Source of the DNA: Kalaharituber pfeilii
Taxonomy: Eukaryota > Ascomycota > Pezizomycetes > Pezizales > Pezizaceae
NCBI GenBank assembly: GCA_015179045.1
Contig: WHUZ01000247.1
Coordinates: 1-19,353 of the forward strand
Reading direction: 5' to 3'
DNA: 19,353 nucleotides
The notes beneath the pieces are model-generated. The model had not been told where the DNA came from. It was given only the letters and a program-made list of their open reading frames with translations, and ran no database searches. Position 1 is the stretch's first letter, and each line of letters opens with the position of its first letter. Of the stretch, positions 7,694 to 17,034 are shown in pieces. Position numbers and translations under genes: made by a program.

Positions 7694-9300
7694 GTGAAAA
7701 GGAGGAAGTGGAAGATCCTAGAGAAGAAGAAGAAGTGCTGGAGGGAGTTTGTGGAAGAGAAAGAGTATCGCAACCCGTGGAGAGTGGTGAGGGTAGCAAA
7801 GGACCCTTTTGGAGGAAACGAGAGGATAGGAAGGTTGAAAGATAAGGAAGGAAGAGAGTTAGAGGGAGATAGAGAGAAGGTAAGGATGCTGGTAGAGAGG
7901 AATTTTGCATAGAGGGAAAAGAGGGAGGTAGAGGCAGGGAAGGAGGAGGTAGGAGAGAAGGAGGTGGAGGAGGAAGCAGAGGCAGAGGAGGACGAGAGGG
8001 AGAGGGCGAGAGTAGAAGAAAAGGTGAGAGCTGCATTACAGGGTACCAAAAACAATTCGGTACTAGGACCTGATGGAATTGGATACTGATTGATCAAAGC
8101 TGCTCTAAAGACTCCTATAGAAGATGAGTTAGTAAGAGAGATTACTAAAAACTGGATTGGAAACAAGACTCTAGCAGAGTGGAGAGAGATAAGGGTCATT
8201 ATAATACTGAAGCTAGGAAAAGATATTAAGATAGTAAAAGCATAGAGACCAATTAACCTAATTAATTGTATTGGAAAGATTGGGTAGAAAGTCATGGCCA
8301 GCAGGCTACAGAAAGAAGACTGACTCTTCTACAGGCTCTAGCTGGGAGCATGCAAGAGGAGAAATGTGATTCAGGTGATAGCAAGGGCAGTAATAAAGGT
8401 ACAGAGGTATCTGCACAGGGAGGGAGAGTAGCATGGGTGATAACAAAGAAGAAGGCTTTAACATTGTAAAGAAGGAGGTAGTCCTAGGAAGAATTGAGGA
8501 GAGAGGGAGCAAGAGGGTGAGAAAGAAGCAAAGGTGGCTGAAGGAGTTTATAAAAGGCAGGAAGTTCGGAGTGTAGTAGAATAGCGAGGAGAAAGAGAAG
8601 GGCAGGTCAAACATAGGGGTTCCATAACAGTCACCACTATCACTGGTCATCTTCCTAATCTTCATAGCTCCTACTATTGAGAAGATAGAGAGAAGGCTGA
8701 GGGGCATGGTGATGGAGATGGAGGTAGAAGTACCATTATATGTCAATGACCTATCAGCAATGATCCTGGACTGGCATGGGTACTGGGATATAAGGTGGCT
8801 CAGGGAGAAAGTAAAGGTAGCAATGGCGGAGGTGGTGGAAGAAGATCAGATCCTACTGGAGGAGTCGAAGTGGGAGATAATAACTTTCAGAATATGGAAG
8901 AGGTGGAAGAAGGAGAGGAAGATGCTGAAGTGGCTGGGAGTCATTTTCGATAAGAGGTTGGCCTTCAGTGTACATTGGTGAAATAGGCTAAGTAGGGTAA
9001 GGAGGCTAGTAGGGGTACTCTTAGGACTGGGAAACCAAGACTAGGGGATGTTACTATGGAGCTGGTAGTAGGCGTATATAGGGATGGTGAGGGTGGTGGT
9101 GATGTGGGGAAGTAAGATCAGGTGGAGAGGCCAGAAGGAGTGGAACGAGATAGAGCGATTACAGCTACAAGTTTTAAAGATAGCAGCTGAAGTAGGGAGA
9201 GGTACCAGGGTGGAAGGAGTAAATATGGTTTATGAAGTGGAAGATGTGGAGATAGTTCTGGATAGCATACAAGCGAGAGCAATTGTCCAGAAGGTATAGG
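7694..9300 (+). pseudogene. LINE reverse transcriptase, frameshifted, catalytic Asp changed
   Basis: The leading part reads KRRKWKILEKKKKCWREFV, then RNPWRVVRVAKDPFGG, usual upstream sequence in Tad1-type elements. Reverse-transcriptase blocks follow: VLGPDGIGY (8060-8086), then W-REIRVIIILKLGKD, then RPINLINCIGKIG (8248-8286), then LFYRLQLGACKRRNVIQ. The frame then changes near 8425 and again near 8450 (+1/+2 class indels), continuing as FNIVKKEVVLGRIEERGSK and NIGVP-QSPLSLVIFLIF. The active-site box at 8739-8750 reads YVND where YxDD is expected, so the first catalytic Asp has become Asn. The thumb region continues with MLKWLGVIFDKRLAF and WGSKIRWRGQKEWNEIERLQ up to about 9300. In-frame stops include one inside the GVPQGSP block. 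No product is expected. Confidence 0.88.
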
Positions 9301-9595
9301 TGCTATCAGAGCTGGTGGAGCTTTGCATGAGCAACTTCGGAGGGGGTAAGAAGATAGAGGAGCTGAGAAACTGGAGAGACTGAGGGTACAATGGGCACTG
9401 GCAGAAAAGGATAGGTATAAAACGGTATTAGACTGCTAGCAGGGCCTGTGGGCACGTTTCTCAGAAGAGGAGGAGGAGATTTTATAGGGAGGAGGATGTG
9501 AGGTGGTAGAGGTAGGGACTGTGGAGAGGCTGGGGAGGAAGAAGGGAGGCTAAGAGGAATAGGAGACCTCGATTGAGGAGGCTGGAAGGGAGAGG

Positions 9596-9995
9596 GCTAT
9601 CTTCTTTTTAGATGGTAGTAAAATCGAGGATAGGAAGGTGGAGGCAGCTGTATAAGGGAGGTTGGCAGCAGTGGTGGAGATGGTGGGAAGAATAGTGATA
9701 GTTGTTGATGGAGAAGTAAGGGAAGTAAGAAGAGCACTGAAGAGTGCACTGGAGAAGGTTCTAGTCCTGATCTGTCTAGATTTGGAAGTCGCTGTCATAG
9801 TAATTCAGAAGGTAGGCAGGGAGGGAAAGGGAAAGATGAAGGATTTGAGAAGGATAGTAAATGCAGTAGCGAGAAGAAAGAGAAAGGGAGGAATACGAAA
9901 CTGTTGTAGGTAAAAGCTCATATTGGAATTGCAGGTAATGAGAAGGCAGATGAGTGGGCGAAAAAGGGGATAGTGATATAGAGGAAGAAGGTGGC
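9596..9995 (+). pseudogene. LINE RNase H domain
   Basis: RNase H landmarks are present in the expected order: AIFFLDGSK with the first catalytic Asp at 9611-9613, then RALKSALEKV (region of the Glu), then LICLDLEVAVIVI (second Asp), then VKAHIGIAGNEKADEWAKKG with the His at 9919-9921 and the GNE..AD block. The first part is in one frame and the His block is in another, so an indel lies near 9890. A stop follows LEA-AV (TAA near 9653). Domain order after the reverse transcriptase is that of Tad1/I-group LINEs. Confidence 0.85.
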
Positions 9996-10164
9996 TACCA
10001 AAAGTGAGGTATGCCAGAGGGTAAAGGTATGAAGGAAAAAGAAGAGAGAAGTAAAGGGCTTTAGAGGAGGAAAAGTTATGAAGTAAAGTAGGGTGGTGAT
10101 ATCAAACTTCACTGTATTGTAACTAGAGCAAGAAAGGTATGCTGGGTGGTTGAAGAAGCTAGGG

Positions 10165-10240
10165 GTGGCAGAATCAGATAGATGCAGGTATGGGAAGATG
10201 CAAACAAGGGAGTATCTCGCTTTCCGATACAGAAGTTAGG
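10165..10240 (+). other. LINE C-terminal zinc-binding-like segment
   Basis: About 60 residues after RNase H the translation reads ESDRCRYGKMQTREYLAFRY. This occupies the place of the CxCG..(E/Q)T..HL...C motif that ends many fungal LINE polyproteins. Two of the Cys positions read Arg/Tyr and Tyr, changes explained by transitions. It is vestigial. Confidence 0.55.
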
Positions 10241-10521
10241 AGAACTGCCCAGAAAGGTTTTGAGAGGTAAAGTGACATAGGGAAGGATTAGAAAAGAAAG
10301 ATAGAGAATGGGAGGAGTATAATATTTTAGAGAATTTCTTTACTAGAGTCAAGTTATAGAAGATAGAAGAATGCAAAGTCAAGTTCTAAAAGCTAGGAGA
10401 GTAGGAGCAATGGCACATGGGAGCCATGTACATAGAGAGGTAGTTTAGCCTGTCTCTAGGCTATGAGGGCTTGTCCAGGGTCCCTGCTATGGCCAAGTGC
10501 TACAAGTGGGGTTTTGTAATT

Positions 10522-10542
10522 AAAAAAAAAAAAAAAAAAAAA
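10522..10542 (+). other. Poly(A) tail of the plus-strand LINE
   Basis: Twenty-one uninterrupted A's directly follow GGTTTTGTAATT. They mark the 3' end of the retrotransposed copy and fix its orientation. Confidence 0.9.
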
Positions 10543-10559
10543 TTATATTTCTAAAGTGT

Positions 10560-11010
10560 GCTTGTGCTATGAAACTGTGTTGCTATTGTATCTTATCATG
10601 CCAAAAAAACTATAGAGTGACTGTAGCTCCATAGTTTCTTAGCATAGGTGCTATAAAAAAATTCATAATAGTAATGATATAGCAATATGGTTTTCTATGA
10701 TTTGTAATATGAGGCAACTGACCTGTTGTGTTGAATGCTATTTCTAATGACCATTCACTTGATGCTATCAGATCCTTTAAAATACTACATGATGCCTAAT
10801 TTATTCTCTAAACTAATTACATTTTATCCACCTGATATATATCTTGCCAAGTAGCCAAATCTATCTGATTATTTATATACTACTGCAACTCTGGCTCTAT
10901 TGGGATTACATGAGCCATTTCAGAGATACTGTAAATAAGTATCACATGCTTATTCACTGTCGTTGGTACACAGACTTTAGGCATACCTTCAGAACCTTCA
11001 CACTTCCCTT
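10560..11010 (-). pseudogene. Unrecognised protein remnant
   Basis: I do not recognise the family. On the minus strand a single frame reads like protein for about 140 codons despite stop codons. It runs GMPKVCVPTTVNKHVILIYS, then SEMAHVIPIEPEL, then YINNQIDLATWQDIYQVDKM, then ASCSILKDLIASSEWSLEIA, then FNTTGQLPHITNHRKPY. All the stops seen (TAA, TAG) are one transition away from CAA, CAG or TGG. The composition is that of coding sequence and not of the neighbouring debris. The phrase YINNQIDLATWQDIY has the look of a conserved block in large fungal transposon-like proteins, but I cannot name one. Its C-terminal side is cut by the plus-strand LINE insertion at 10542. Confidence 0.45.
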
Positions 11011-12104
11011 TCCCAACACATTGAGGTAGAGAAATATATGCATAATGGTAAGTATTACCTATTTAGTAGTTGAAAAGTTTAAAAAATGCTTCGATCCTGC
11101 CTGAAAGCTTACCTTTTAGTGTCATATTAGTATGTCTTCCTATCTCTACCTAGACCCAATCTGCTCTTGATACTTACTTGTGCAATTTTTGCCTTCTAGT
11201 ACAATGAATATGATACAAAATGAAGCCATTATCACTGAGGTTAGGTACTGGAATTTGCAGTACTATAAATAGCTCCATGAGGCCACTTAGCAGATACTCG
11301 ATATTGGAATCTATCTAAATTAGTTCTTACAAATATGTGCATGTAGCAGATATAAGATCTGTGAGTTCATACTCTTCTATGATAAGTTTCAGAGAATAAA
11401 TCTTCTCTAGATTGACTTTACCCATCAACTTCATAAAGAGAGAGCTTCCGGTATCTGCTGTCATTTTCTCAACATGGCGAATTGGACGAATCAAACTTTT
11501 CATCATAGTTTTGATGTTCTATGTTCTCAATGCTAACCTAGAGTTCTTGCCTCAATAGGTTGCAGAGACTGATGGTTTTTTGGGTTTTTCCTAGAGCAAG
11601 TCCCCCTAGGACTGGCTCTGGTACTTCTAGTAAGATTTCAGTTGGGGTTAGTCTTTCTCCTGGTGAGATTGTTATTGTTGTTATTTTTAGTGTTCTGAGT
11701 TTTTTCCTTTTGCTTTACTACTCTTATTATTTCTGGGCTATATGTGATTCCTGTTGTGAGGAGAAAAGGGAGGAAGAGGTTTCTGCTTCTATTGGTATTG
11801 ATTTGTCTTCTCCCCCAAGTTATTCTCCTCCAGCAGATACTGTGGTGTAGGAAACCTTATAGGGCTTTCAAGATTCTCTAGAAAGATGGAGTCCTTAGAA
11901 GAGGTTTTCTTGGTAGGAATACAGGATAGTTATGAGGGGTTGGTATAGGGTTGTTTCCTCTGGACTTTGATAGTGAAGGAATTCTAGTATGCAGTTTCTG
12001 TCTTTTGTGTATGCTTCAATAATTTGACCCTCTGCCCAGGTGTTTCTAAACTTAAATAGTACCTGTACTATTCTTCTTTGACAAGCAGGCAGTGACCCCA
12101 ATGG
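11011..12104 (-). other. Possible upstream part of the unrecognised coding remnant
   Basis: No single long frame is present. Pieces that look coding on the minus strand include SPGERLTPTEILLEVPEPVL (about 11,670 down to 11,610), KIYSLKLIIEEYELTDLISA (near 11,400) and, next to the LTR, QRRIVQVLFKFRNTWAEGQI (about 12,080 down to 12,020). They lie in different frames separated by stops, so introns or decay could account for the breaks. A plus-strand frame of 96 codons at 11560-11850 overlaps them but has no domain. This is the sequence into which the right-hand gypsy element was inserted. Confidence 0.3.
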
Positions 12105-12382
12105 TTTAACAGAATAACAACCTGTTAAAGTATTTAGGCTACAGATAGTTGATAGTAGACTTGGGCTATGCTGTGGGTGGCAGTTGCTAATAAAGATATA
12201 TCTTTTCACTCTTGAAGTAGGAGGTGAAGTAAGTCTAATTACTTTGAATTGTACTCCATCCATAAGGAAAACTATCTAACTAAGATAGCTTTAGAGTATC
12301 TACTTGAGAACTTCTCTTGTAGACAGTTGCTGAGGAACTCTCTTGCAGTCTGAAGATCTATCTTGAAGCGGAAATCAGAACT

Positions 12383-12391
12383 CTTTATATA
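12383..12391 (-). promoter_or_regulatory. Probable TATA box of the LTR
   Basis: The minus strand reads GGTATATAAAGAG, the only strong TATA motif in the LTR. It sits about 60 bp downstream of the palindrome block and about 280 bp before the inferred LTR end. That leaves room for an R-U5 region of normal length. Confidence 0.6.
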
Positions 12392-12453
12392 CCTTTTCCA
12401 CCCCTGCACATAACTAGTATAAGTTTCTCATTTAAAACTTACTACATAAATTC

Positions 12454-12531
12454 TGAAACGTAGCTCCGTTTCATCCTCTTATTGAAACACTAGTGTGTTT
12501 CATCCTCTTATTGAAACACTAGTGTGTTTCA
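12454..12531. promoter_or_regulatory. Three 20-bp palindromes at exact 29-bp spacing in the LTR
   Basis: Palindromes start at 12454, 12483 and 12512. The second and third are identical (TGAAACAC, TAGT, GTGTTTCA). The first is TGAAACG, six bases, CGTTTCA. TGAAACA is the known pheromone-response/Ste12-type element of fungi. Each palindrome offers two facing copies of TGAAAC, and the last two each contain a full TGAAACA on both strands. Position upstream of the TATA box fits an enhancer. Binding by a Ste12-like factor is an inference from the motif. Confidence 0.6.
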
Positions 12532-12775
12532 TGAAAACAACTGTAAGTAAAAATACATTCTGAATGGTGCCAAGTTTGTAGGCCTCTGTACCATTATATT
12601 TCAAGGTGTAGGGGAGGGTCCCCAACCCTACAAGCACCTCAAAACATTATATGATATGTTAGTAATACATGAGTAAGGAAATTCAGGGTAACAGTAAGTA
12701 GTTAGTTCAGGGCAAGAACAATTTTTAAACAATAACCTCAATGGTTAATTGTTTCTGAATTGTTATTCCATGACA

Positions 12776-12783
12776 CTTCCCCC
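12776..12783 (-). other. Polypurine tract (plus-strand primer site) of the gypsy element
   Basis: GGGGGAAG on the minus strand lies between the pol stop codon (TAA at 12784-12786) and the LTR start TGTCATGG at 12775. Its position and composition are those of a retrotransposon polypurine tract. It overlaps no coding sequence. Confidence 0.85.
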
Positions 12784-13560
12784 TTAGAACATTATTTCTC
12801 CTGCTGTGTTTTCACAGCACCAATCCATCAATACTTCCCAAGCTTCTCTGTCTTCTTTTTTCAACCTTTCTCCATGTTTTTCCAGTATCTTCCAATATAC
12901 AAGAAAATCTCTATCAGAAAAGGTTATCCTCCTTCCTTGAGGTATTCCTTCTCTTAAAAATTCTTCAAACTGGGAAATAGGAGGGGTATAGGGTAAAAGG
13001 GTGTCTTCTTCTTTTGCTTTGTTATGGTGGGTATTAACAAATCTTGTTATAGCAGCAGAACTCTTCTGAGTATACTTCTTCATTTGCTGCTTTATCAAGT
13101 CATAAGTTTTTTCCCTAGACCTTCCTTTGCTAGTCCCTACATTTCTTTTTCTAAACCTGAATGTCTTTTCCATGTCTTCCTTTTCCCAGAAATCCTTCTT
13201 TAGCTTAAAGTCAATGTCCTCCTCATTTACCCAGTTGTCAGTTCCTTCCTTGTCCTTCTCTAGGTCATATTCTTTCCATTTTACTAAGTATTGAGGTTCT
13301 CCAGTTATTGGTCTAAGCCTGAACTAGAGGAGCCTCTCTACTTCCCATCTGTCTCCTTCAACAGGTCCTGGTTCTGTGGCTATAAATCCAGGGAATTGTT
13401 GAGGATCTCTTTTGTAGTATGGCTTGATGAGAGAGGAATGGAACCATGGGTGTATTTTGTATGTTGGAGGTAGCTTGAGTTTGACATTGTCTAATTTAGC
13501 ATCATACTGTAGGATTTTAAAAGGACCTTCCCAGCAAATAAGAGGGGTTTTTACCTTCTC
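12784..13560 (-). pseudogene. Integrase C-terminal module, chromodomain and unusual C-terminal extension
   Basis: After the GPY/F-like module and a TAG at 13324-13326 the frame reads PITGEPQYLVKWKEYDLEKD (13264-13323), then TDNWVNEEDI. This is a chromodomain with the YLVKW aromatic block, the targeting module of chromoviruses that reads histone marks. The Y of YLVKW is residue 1440. A further 130 or so residues follow (about 13173-12787): basic at first (TFRFRKRNVGTSKGRSREKT), then helical-looking and acidic, ending CCENTAGEIMF before the TAA. I recognise no domain in this extension. It is open throughout. Confidence 0.8.
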
Positions 13561-13589
13561 AGACAAGTTCTTATTTGATAGCCATACCT

Positions 13590-14439
13590 ATCTGCCAGGT
13601 ATTACCAGAGTCCTTAGACCTGCTGATTTTACTGGCTCAGATATTAGTCTACTGCTTAACTTTTCTTTAACTTGTGAGATGGTTTTACCTTTCTTAATCT
13701 TTTGCCATTATGGGGTGTCCTCTGGTCCTGGCATTGCTGTGATGTTGAGTAAGTTGAAGGGATCTTTCTGCTTGAAAGCAATTGATGCTGGGCTTTTTCC
13801 TGTGGTGATATTTGTTGTGTTATTCATTGCTTGCACAACTTCTGGTAGTAGGGTCACCCAGTTACCTTTCTTTGAGAGTAACATTCTTCTCATCCCAGCA
13901 TCTAGTTCTTGATGGGCCCTTTCCACTTGTCCAACAGTTTGGTGGTGGTATGCTGTTGACTGTCTGAGTTCTATTCCCTTCTTTTTCAGGAATTCCTATA
14001 CTCCTTCTGATCCCAAGTTAGTACCTCTGTCAGCAAAGATTATTTTTGGTGTTTTAAACTTACTAAAGTAATCTTTGAACTTTGATATGATAAAGGTACT
14101 GGGTACAGACTGAGTACAAGGAATTGCATAGTAATATCCAGAAAAACAGTCAATGATACTAAGAACTTAGGAGTAAGTACCTTTCTTATATGTGGCTACT
14201 CCAAAAGTCTTAGACATACTATGTATATCTACCTGTATAGCCATGAAACTTTCAGGGAACTCCTCCACATTTAGGGGATAAGAAGGAGGGTTCATCCCAA
14301 CAACAGCCTTAGTCCTCTGACATAGGCTGCAGGATTTCACAAAATCTCTTACCTCAGAACTTAATGACTGTATTTCCCAAAAATTCTCAATTAGCTTCTC
14401 TGTTGCCTTCATTCCTCTGTGGTTGAGGAATTCATGTGC
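13590..14439 (-). pseudogene. Gypsy integrase segment
   Basis: The zinc-binding part reads HEFLNHRG (His 1058 on) and CSLCQRTK (Cys 1093 and 1096). The catalytic triad is complete and correctly spaced: Asp in IQVDIHS at 14227-14229 (residue 1127), Asp in FADRGT at 14029-14031 (1193), and Glu in GQVERAHQ at 13921-13923 (1229). This gives D-x65-D-x35-E. The catalytic residues survive although stops at 14167, 13996, 13708 and 13588 break the chain. The C-terminal part (VWLSNKN, then CWEGPFKILQYDAKLDNVKL, then IHPWFHSSLIKPY) continues to about 13400 and is the GPY/F-type module with the HPWFH end. Confidence 0.92.
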
Positions 14440-15560
14440 TTGGTTAATTATCAGGTATAAGAATTTCTTACCATTTATCATTAAGTTCCTGGGTATACAG
14501 ATCCTCCAAACCTCCTGGCCCCTGTCATACTTCAGGAGCCACCCTTCCTTCACTGCCCATAGTGGTCCTGCCAGTGTGGGCCACTGGTAGGCAAAAGAAA
14601 AGGAAGGGTCTTGTAGGATTGTTTGGATATACTCACCCTTCCACCCTTTGTCCTCTAGGATGTTTTTCATCTCTATATCTTCTTGGTCAAAGGTGGAAGC
14701 CTCTGCTCCCTCTGTTCTGAACCTATGCTCCAAGTTGAGCTGTGGGTCCTGATTTTTTCTAGCCCTTTGGGCCAGCTTCAGGTACATGGAATTCTCCATG
14801 TTCTGGATTTCAGACAGAACATTGTCTTTCCACAAGTTCTGCCTGAAAGTTGACCTGAGGTCTGGCAGTGCCTCAGGGTTAGCTAGCCTTACACTGGGGC
14901 CAACAACCTCTTTGGCTGAGGTATGCACAAGGCATTCCTCAAACTTGCAGGTTGCCCAGTATAGGAGCTTGTGCTTCAAGGTGTTTCAGGGCTTTGTAGG
15001 AGAGGAAGGAGGGAGTTGGATCTGTACCTTTTTGTGGGGTGGTCTCCCCATAGTCTTCTTCTCAACCCTGTGGCCATTTTGCCCCAGGGGAGACAACTTT
15101 CTCCTGGCCCTTCTGTCCTTGGCATCCTCCCCAGGAGTGAAGGAGCTAGAGGCACCCTCAAAGCCCTTGATGGGCCCCTTGGGTCTGGTTTGAAGGGGAG
15201 AAAGAGGGATTCTTCTTCTACCATTTGTAGTAGGAGCTTCATCTTCTGCTCTCATGTAGGCTAGGGATAGAAGTGGAGTAGGAGGAGGAGGAGAGATGGT
15301 TCCTCCAGGGATTGCTGGCCTGGAGGAGGAGGAGGAGGAAGAGGAGGGAAGAGGAGCTCCATTAGCTGCAACTGCAGCCCAGGTCATCTTGGAAGGAGAG
15401 GAGGAGGAGAGGAAGGTAGATATTGTTGTTGGTTCTGGTGGTGGTAGTTGTGTAGGTGTGAGTGGTGGTGTTGGTGCTAAGGTAAGAGTTGAAGGGTGTG
15501 GGGTCTATATAGAGGTGGCAGCAGAGGAGATGGTCTGTAGGTATCTGTGGACTTCCTCTG
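14440..15560 (-). pseudogene. Long linker between RNase H and integrase
   Basis: About 383 codons separate the LSRI end of RNase H (15587) from the first zinc-binding His of integrase (14436), much more than is usual between these domains. The first half is low-complexity: proline-rich (PTPPLTPTQLPPPEPTT), eight consecutive Ser encoded by a GGA-type repeat on the plus strand at 15322-15355, then a basic stretch. The second half, from about 14979, has ordinary composition (LYWATCKFEECLVHTSAKEV, EHRFRTEGAEASTFDQEDIE, PTLAGPLWAVKEGWLLKYDR). Two stops interrupt it (TAG at 15505, TGA at 14986). No known domain was recognised. Confidence 0.7.
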
Positions 15561-15894
15561 GCTTGAGGGGGGGCCACTGGGTATTTATCCTTGAGAGGAT
15601 GTCAGCTCCTCTATTTTTATTTCCTGCCCAGTGCCTTACTTCACAGTCAAATTCTTGTAACACCTCTTTCCATCTTTGCATTCTTGGCCTTAGGTCTAAT
15701 TTTCTGAGAAATGCAACTAGTGGGCTGTGATCTGTGTAAATTATCACATGTGTGCCTATCAGTTCATTTCTGAACACTCTCAGTGCATTAACTATTACCA
15801 ACAGTTCTTTTTCATATGTTGAATAATTGAATTCTGCCTTGCCAAATTTTCCTGACCAGAACTCTGCTGGTACTGCTGTTTCAGGACTTTCCCC
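15560..15894 (-). pseudogene. Gypsy RNase H segment
   Basis: In the same frame as reverse transcriptase, after one TAA, the reading is FGKAEFNYSTYEKELLVIVN, then THVIIYTDHSPLVAFLRKLD, then RMQRWKEVLQEFDCEVRHWA, then GNKNRGADILSRI (15587-15628). These are the E of YEKEL, the D of TDH, and the AD.LSR end typical of gypsy RNase H. The first Asp, in the block just before the TAA at 15895, appears lost. Confidence 0.85.
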
Positions 15895-15897
15895 TTA

Positions 15898-17034
15898 TCC
15901 AATCCATGCACCCATGCCAGTTGTACTTGTACCTATGACTAAAAATATTGGTTGGCCTAACATATAGTCAAGTGGCCTGATCAACTTACTATTTTTAATG
16001 CATTCCTTGATTAATTTTATGGCATGGTCATGCATGGGTGTCCAATTCCATTCTTTTGTCTCACCTGCCTGAGTTGTTAATAGGGCCATTGCTAGGGCCA
16101 GTCCAGGTATAAATTTTGTCAAATAGATTACCAATCCTAGAAAGCTTTGCAGCTGCTTTCTATTCTTAGGTACTAGGAAATTACAGACCTTATCTATTTT
16201 GATTTGGTCTGCTTTTATTCTTTCCTTTGTAATTAGGTAGCCTAATGCATGTACTTCCTCAGGTAATATTTCACACTTACTTATTTTGAAGGCTAGCTTA
16301 TTTTCTTTTGCTAGCTCTGCCACTTTACATAGATCTTCCCAGTGTTGTTCTAGGGTTCTACTATAGACAAAGATGTCATCTAAGTAGATCCTTACATATC
16401 TGTATAGTAATTCCATGAATACATGATTCATGAATTTCACCATACTTGCAGGGGCATTTTTATCTCCTTGTTGCATTACCCTTATCTTATATACAGGGTA
16501 CTCTGGTACTTGAAATGCTGTAAGGTGTTCATCCCTTAGGTCTATTCTTAGGTTGTGATAGCTATCATGTATATCAAATTTGGAGAGATAAGGCATGTCT
16601 CCTATATCTCTGATGATGTCAAATATGTCTGGGATCTTTGTATCATCTGTGATGGTATGCTTATTTCTTTCTCTTAGATCAAACAGAAATCTTGCCTTTT
16701 TTGGGTTATCATACTTAGGCTGGCAGAATATTGGTGTAATCCTTGTCTTTTGTTCTGACAGTTTTATCCTCTTTGTTTTTAATTCTGTTCTTACTTTTTC
16801 TTCCCATTGCTGCTTAAATGCCTGTGCCATAGGAATTAGCTTGGTTTTCCATGTAGCTTTTGGGTCTTTTAGCCTTATTCTATGGTCTAGCCCAGGTCTG
16901 TTTGGTGGCAGTTCTGTTGGGCCTTCAGGTATGAATACTATTAGGAATTTCTTGAATAGCTTTTTCTTGAAATTTTCTCTTATCTCAGGTTTCACTGCAG
17001 TTATTGCTGCACAGCTAGGGATTTGGTTTCCATT
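15898..17034 (-). pseudogene. Gypsy reverse transcriptase segment, catalytic box intact
   Basis: The segment is open without a stop from 17034 to 15898. Recognisable blocks in order are ITPIFCQPKYDNPKKARFLFD (fingers), then MPYLSKFDIHDSYHNLRID with the first catalytic Asp, then VMQQGDKNAPASMVKFMNHV, then the active site YLDD at 16375-16386 (residue 408), then LAFKISKCEILPEEVHALGY, then KQLQSFLGLVIYLTKFIPGL, then the connection reading GQPIFLVIGTSTTGMGAWIG. The last block corresponds to the ETDAS..G start of RNase H; the D of the TDAS-type motif reads G (VIGTST). The TAA at 15895 follows at once. This is the best preserved part of the element. Confidence 0.92.

Larger units (their letters stand above)
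7680..10542 (+). mobile_element. 5'-truncated Tad1-like LINE with poly(A) tail
   Basis: This plus-strand non-LTR retrotransposon keeps only the second open reading frame, from about 100 residues before the reverse transcriptase to the 3' end. It closes with 21 A's at 10522-10542. Protein order is a basic linker region, reverse transcriptase, RNase H, then a C-terminal zinc-binding-like segment. The first ORF and the endonuclease are missing, so it is a typical 5'-truncated insertion. The reading changes frame at least four times and contains many stops. The coding strand is strikingly purine-rich (GA/GG) throughout. A flanking duplication could not be settled: TTATAGTTT near 7656 and TTATATTTC after the tail are only weakly alike. 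Fragments of the same family lie at 1-560 and 1861-2750. Confidence 0.88.
12105..12775 (-). repeat. 3' long terminal repeat of the right-hand gypsy element
   Basis: Transcribed right to left, the LTR begins TGTCATGGAATAACA at 12775, immediately after the polypurine tract. That is a firm boundary. The other end is inferred. GAATAACAA at 12112-12120 mirrors TTGTTATTC at 12760-12768, and TTTAACAG/CTGTTAAA forms an 8-bp hairpin at 12105-12129, so the LTR probably ends near 12105 (about 670 bp). Inside are three palindromes and a TATA box, listed separately. The 5' LTR must lie beyond 19353, so LTR divergence cannot be used here to date the insertion, nor can the duplication of the target site be checked. 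Confidence 0.75.

Noticed and set aside
7597..8295. 232-codon minus-strand open frame (Ser/Pro/Leu-rich)
   Set aside because: It is the complement of the purine-rich LINE coding strand. Its composition is a shadow, and the plus strand carries clear reverse-transcriptase motifs.
11560..11850. 96-codon plus-strand frame with a possible membrane segment
   Set aside because: No family resemblance. The hydrophobic run is opposite a low-complexity minus-strand stretch, so it could not be supported as a gene.
11895..12263. 122-codon minus-strand open frame
   Set aside because: It starts inside the gypsy LTR and crosses the inferred LTR end, so it is a chimera of LTR and flank and not a gene.
13424..13912. 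162-codon plus-strand frame
   Set aside because: Complement of the integrase, whose D-x65-D-x35-E triad is on the minus strand.
15296..15730. 144-codon plus-strand frame rich in Glu and Gly
   Set aside because: Shadow of the proline/serine-rich linker and RNase H of pol on the minus strand.
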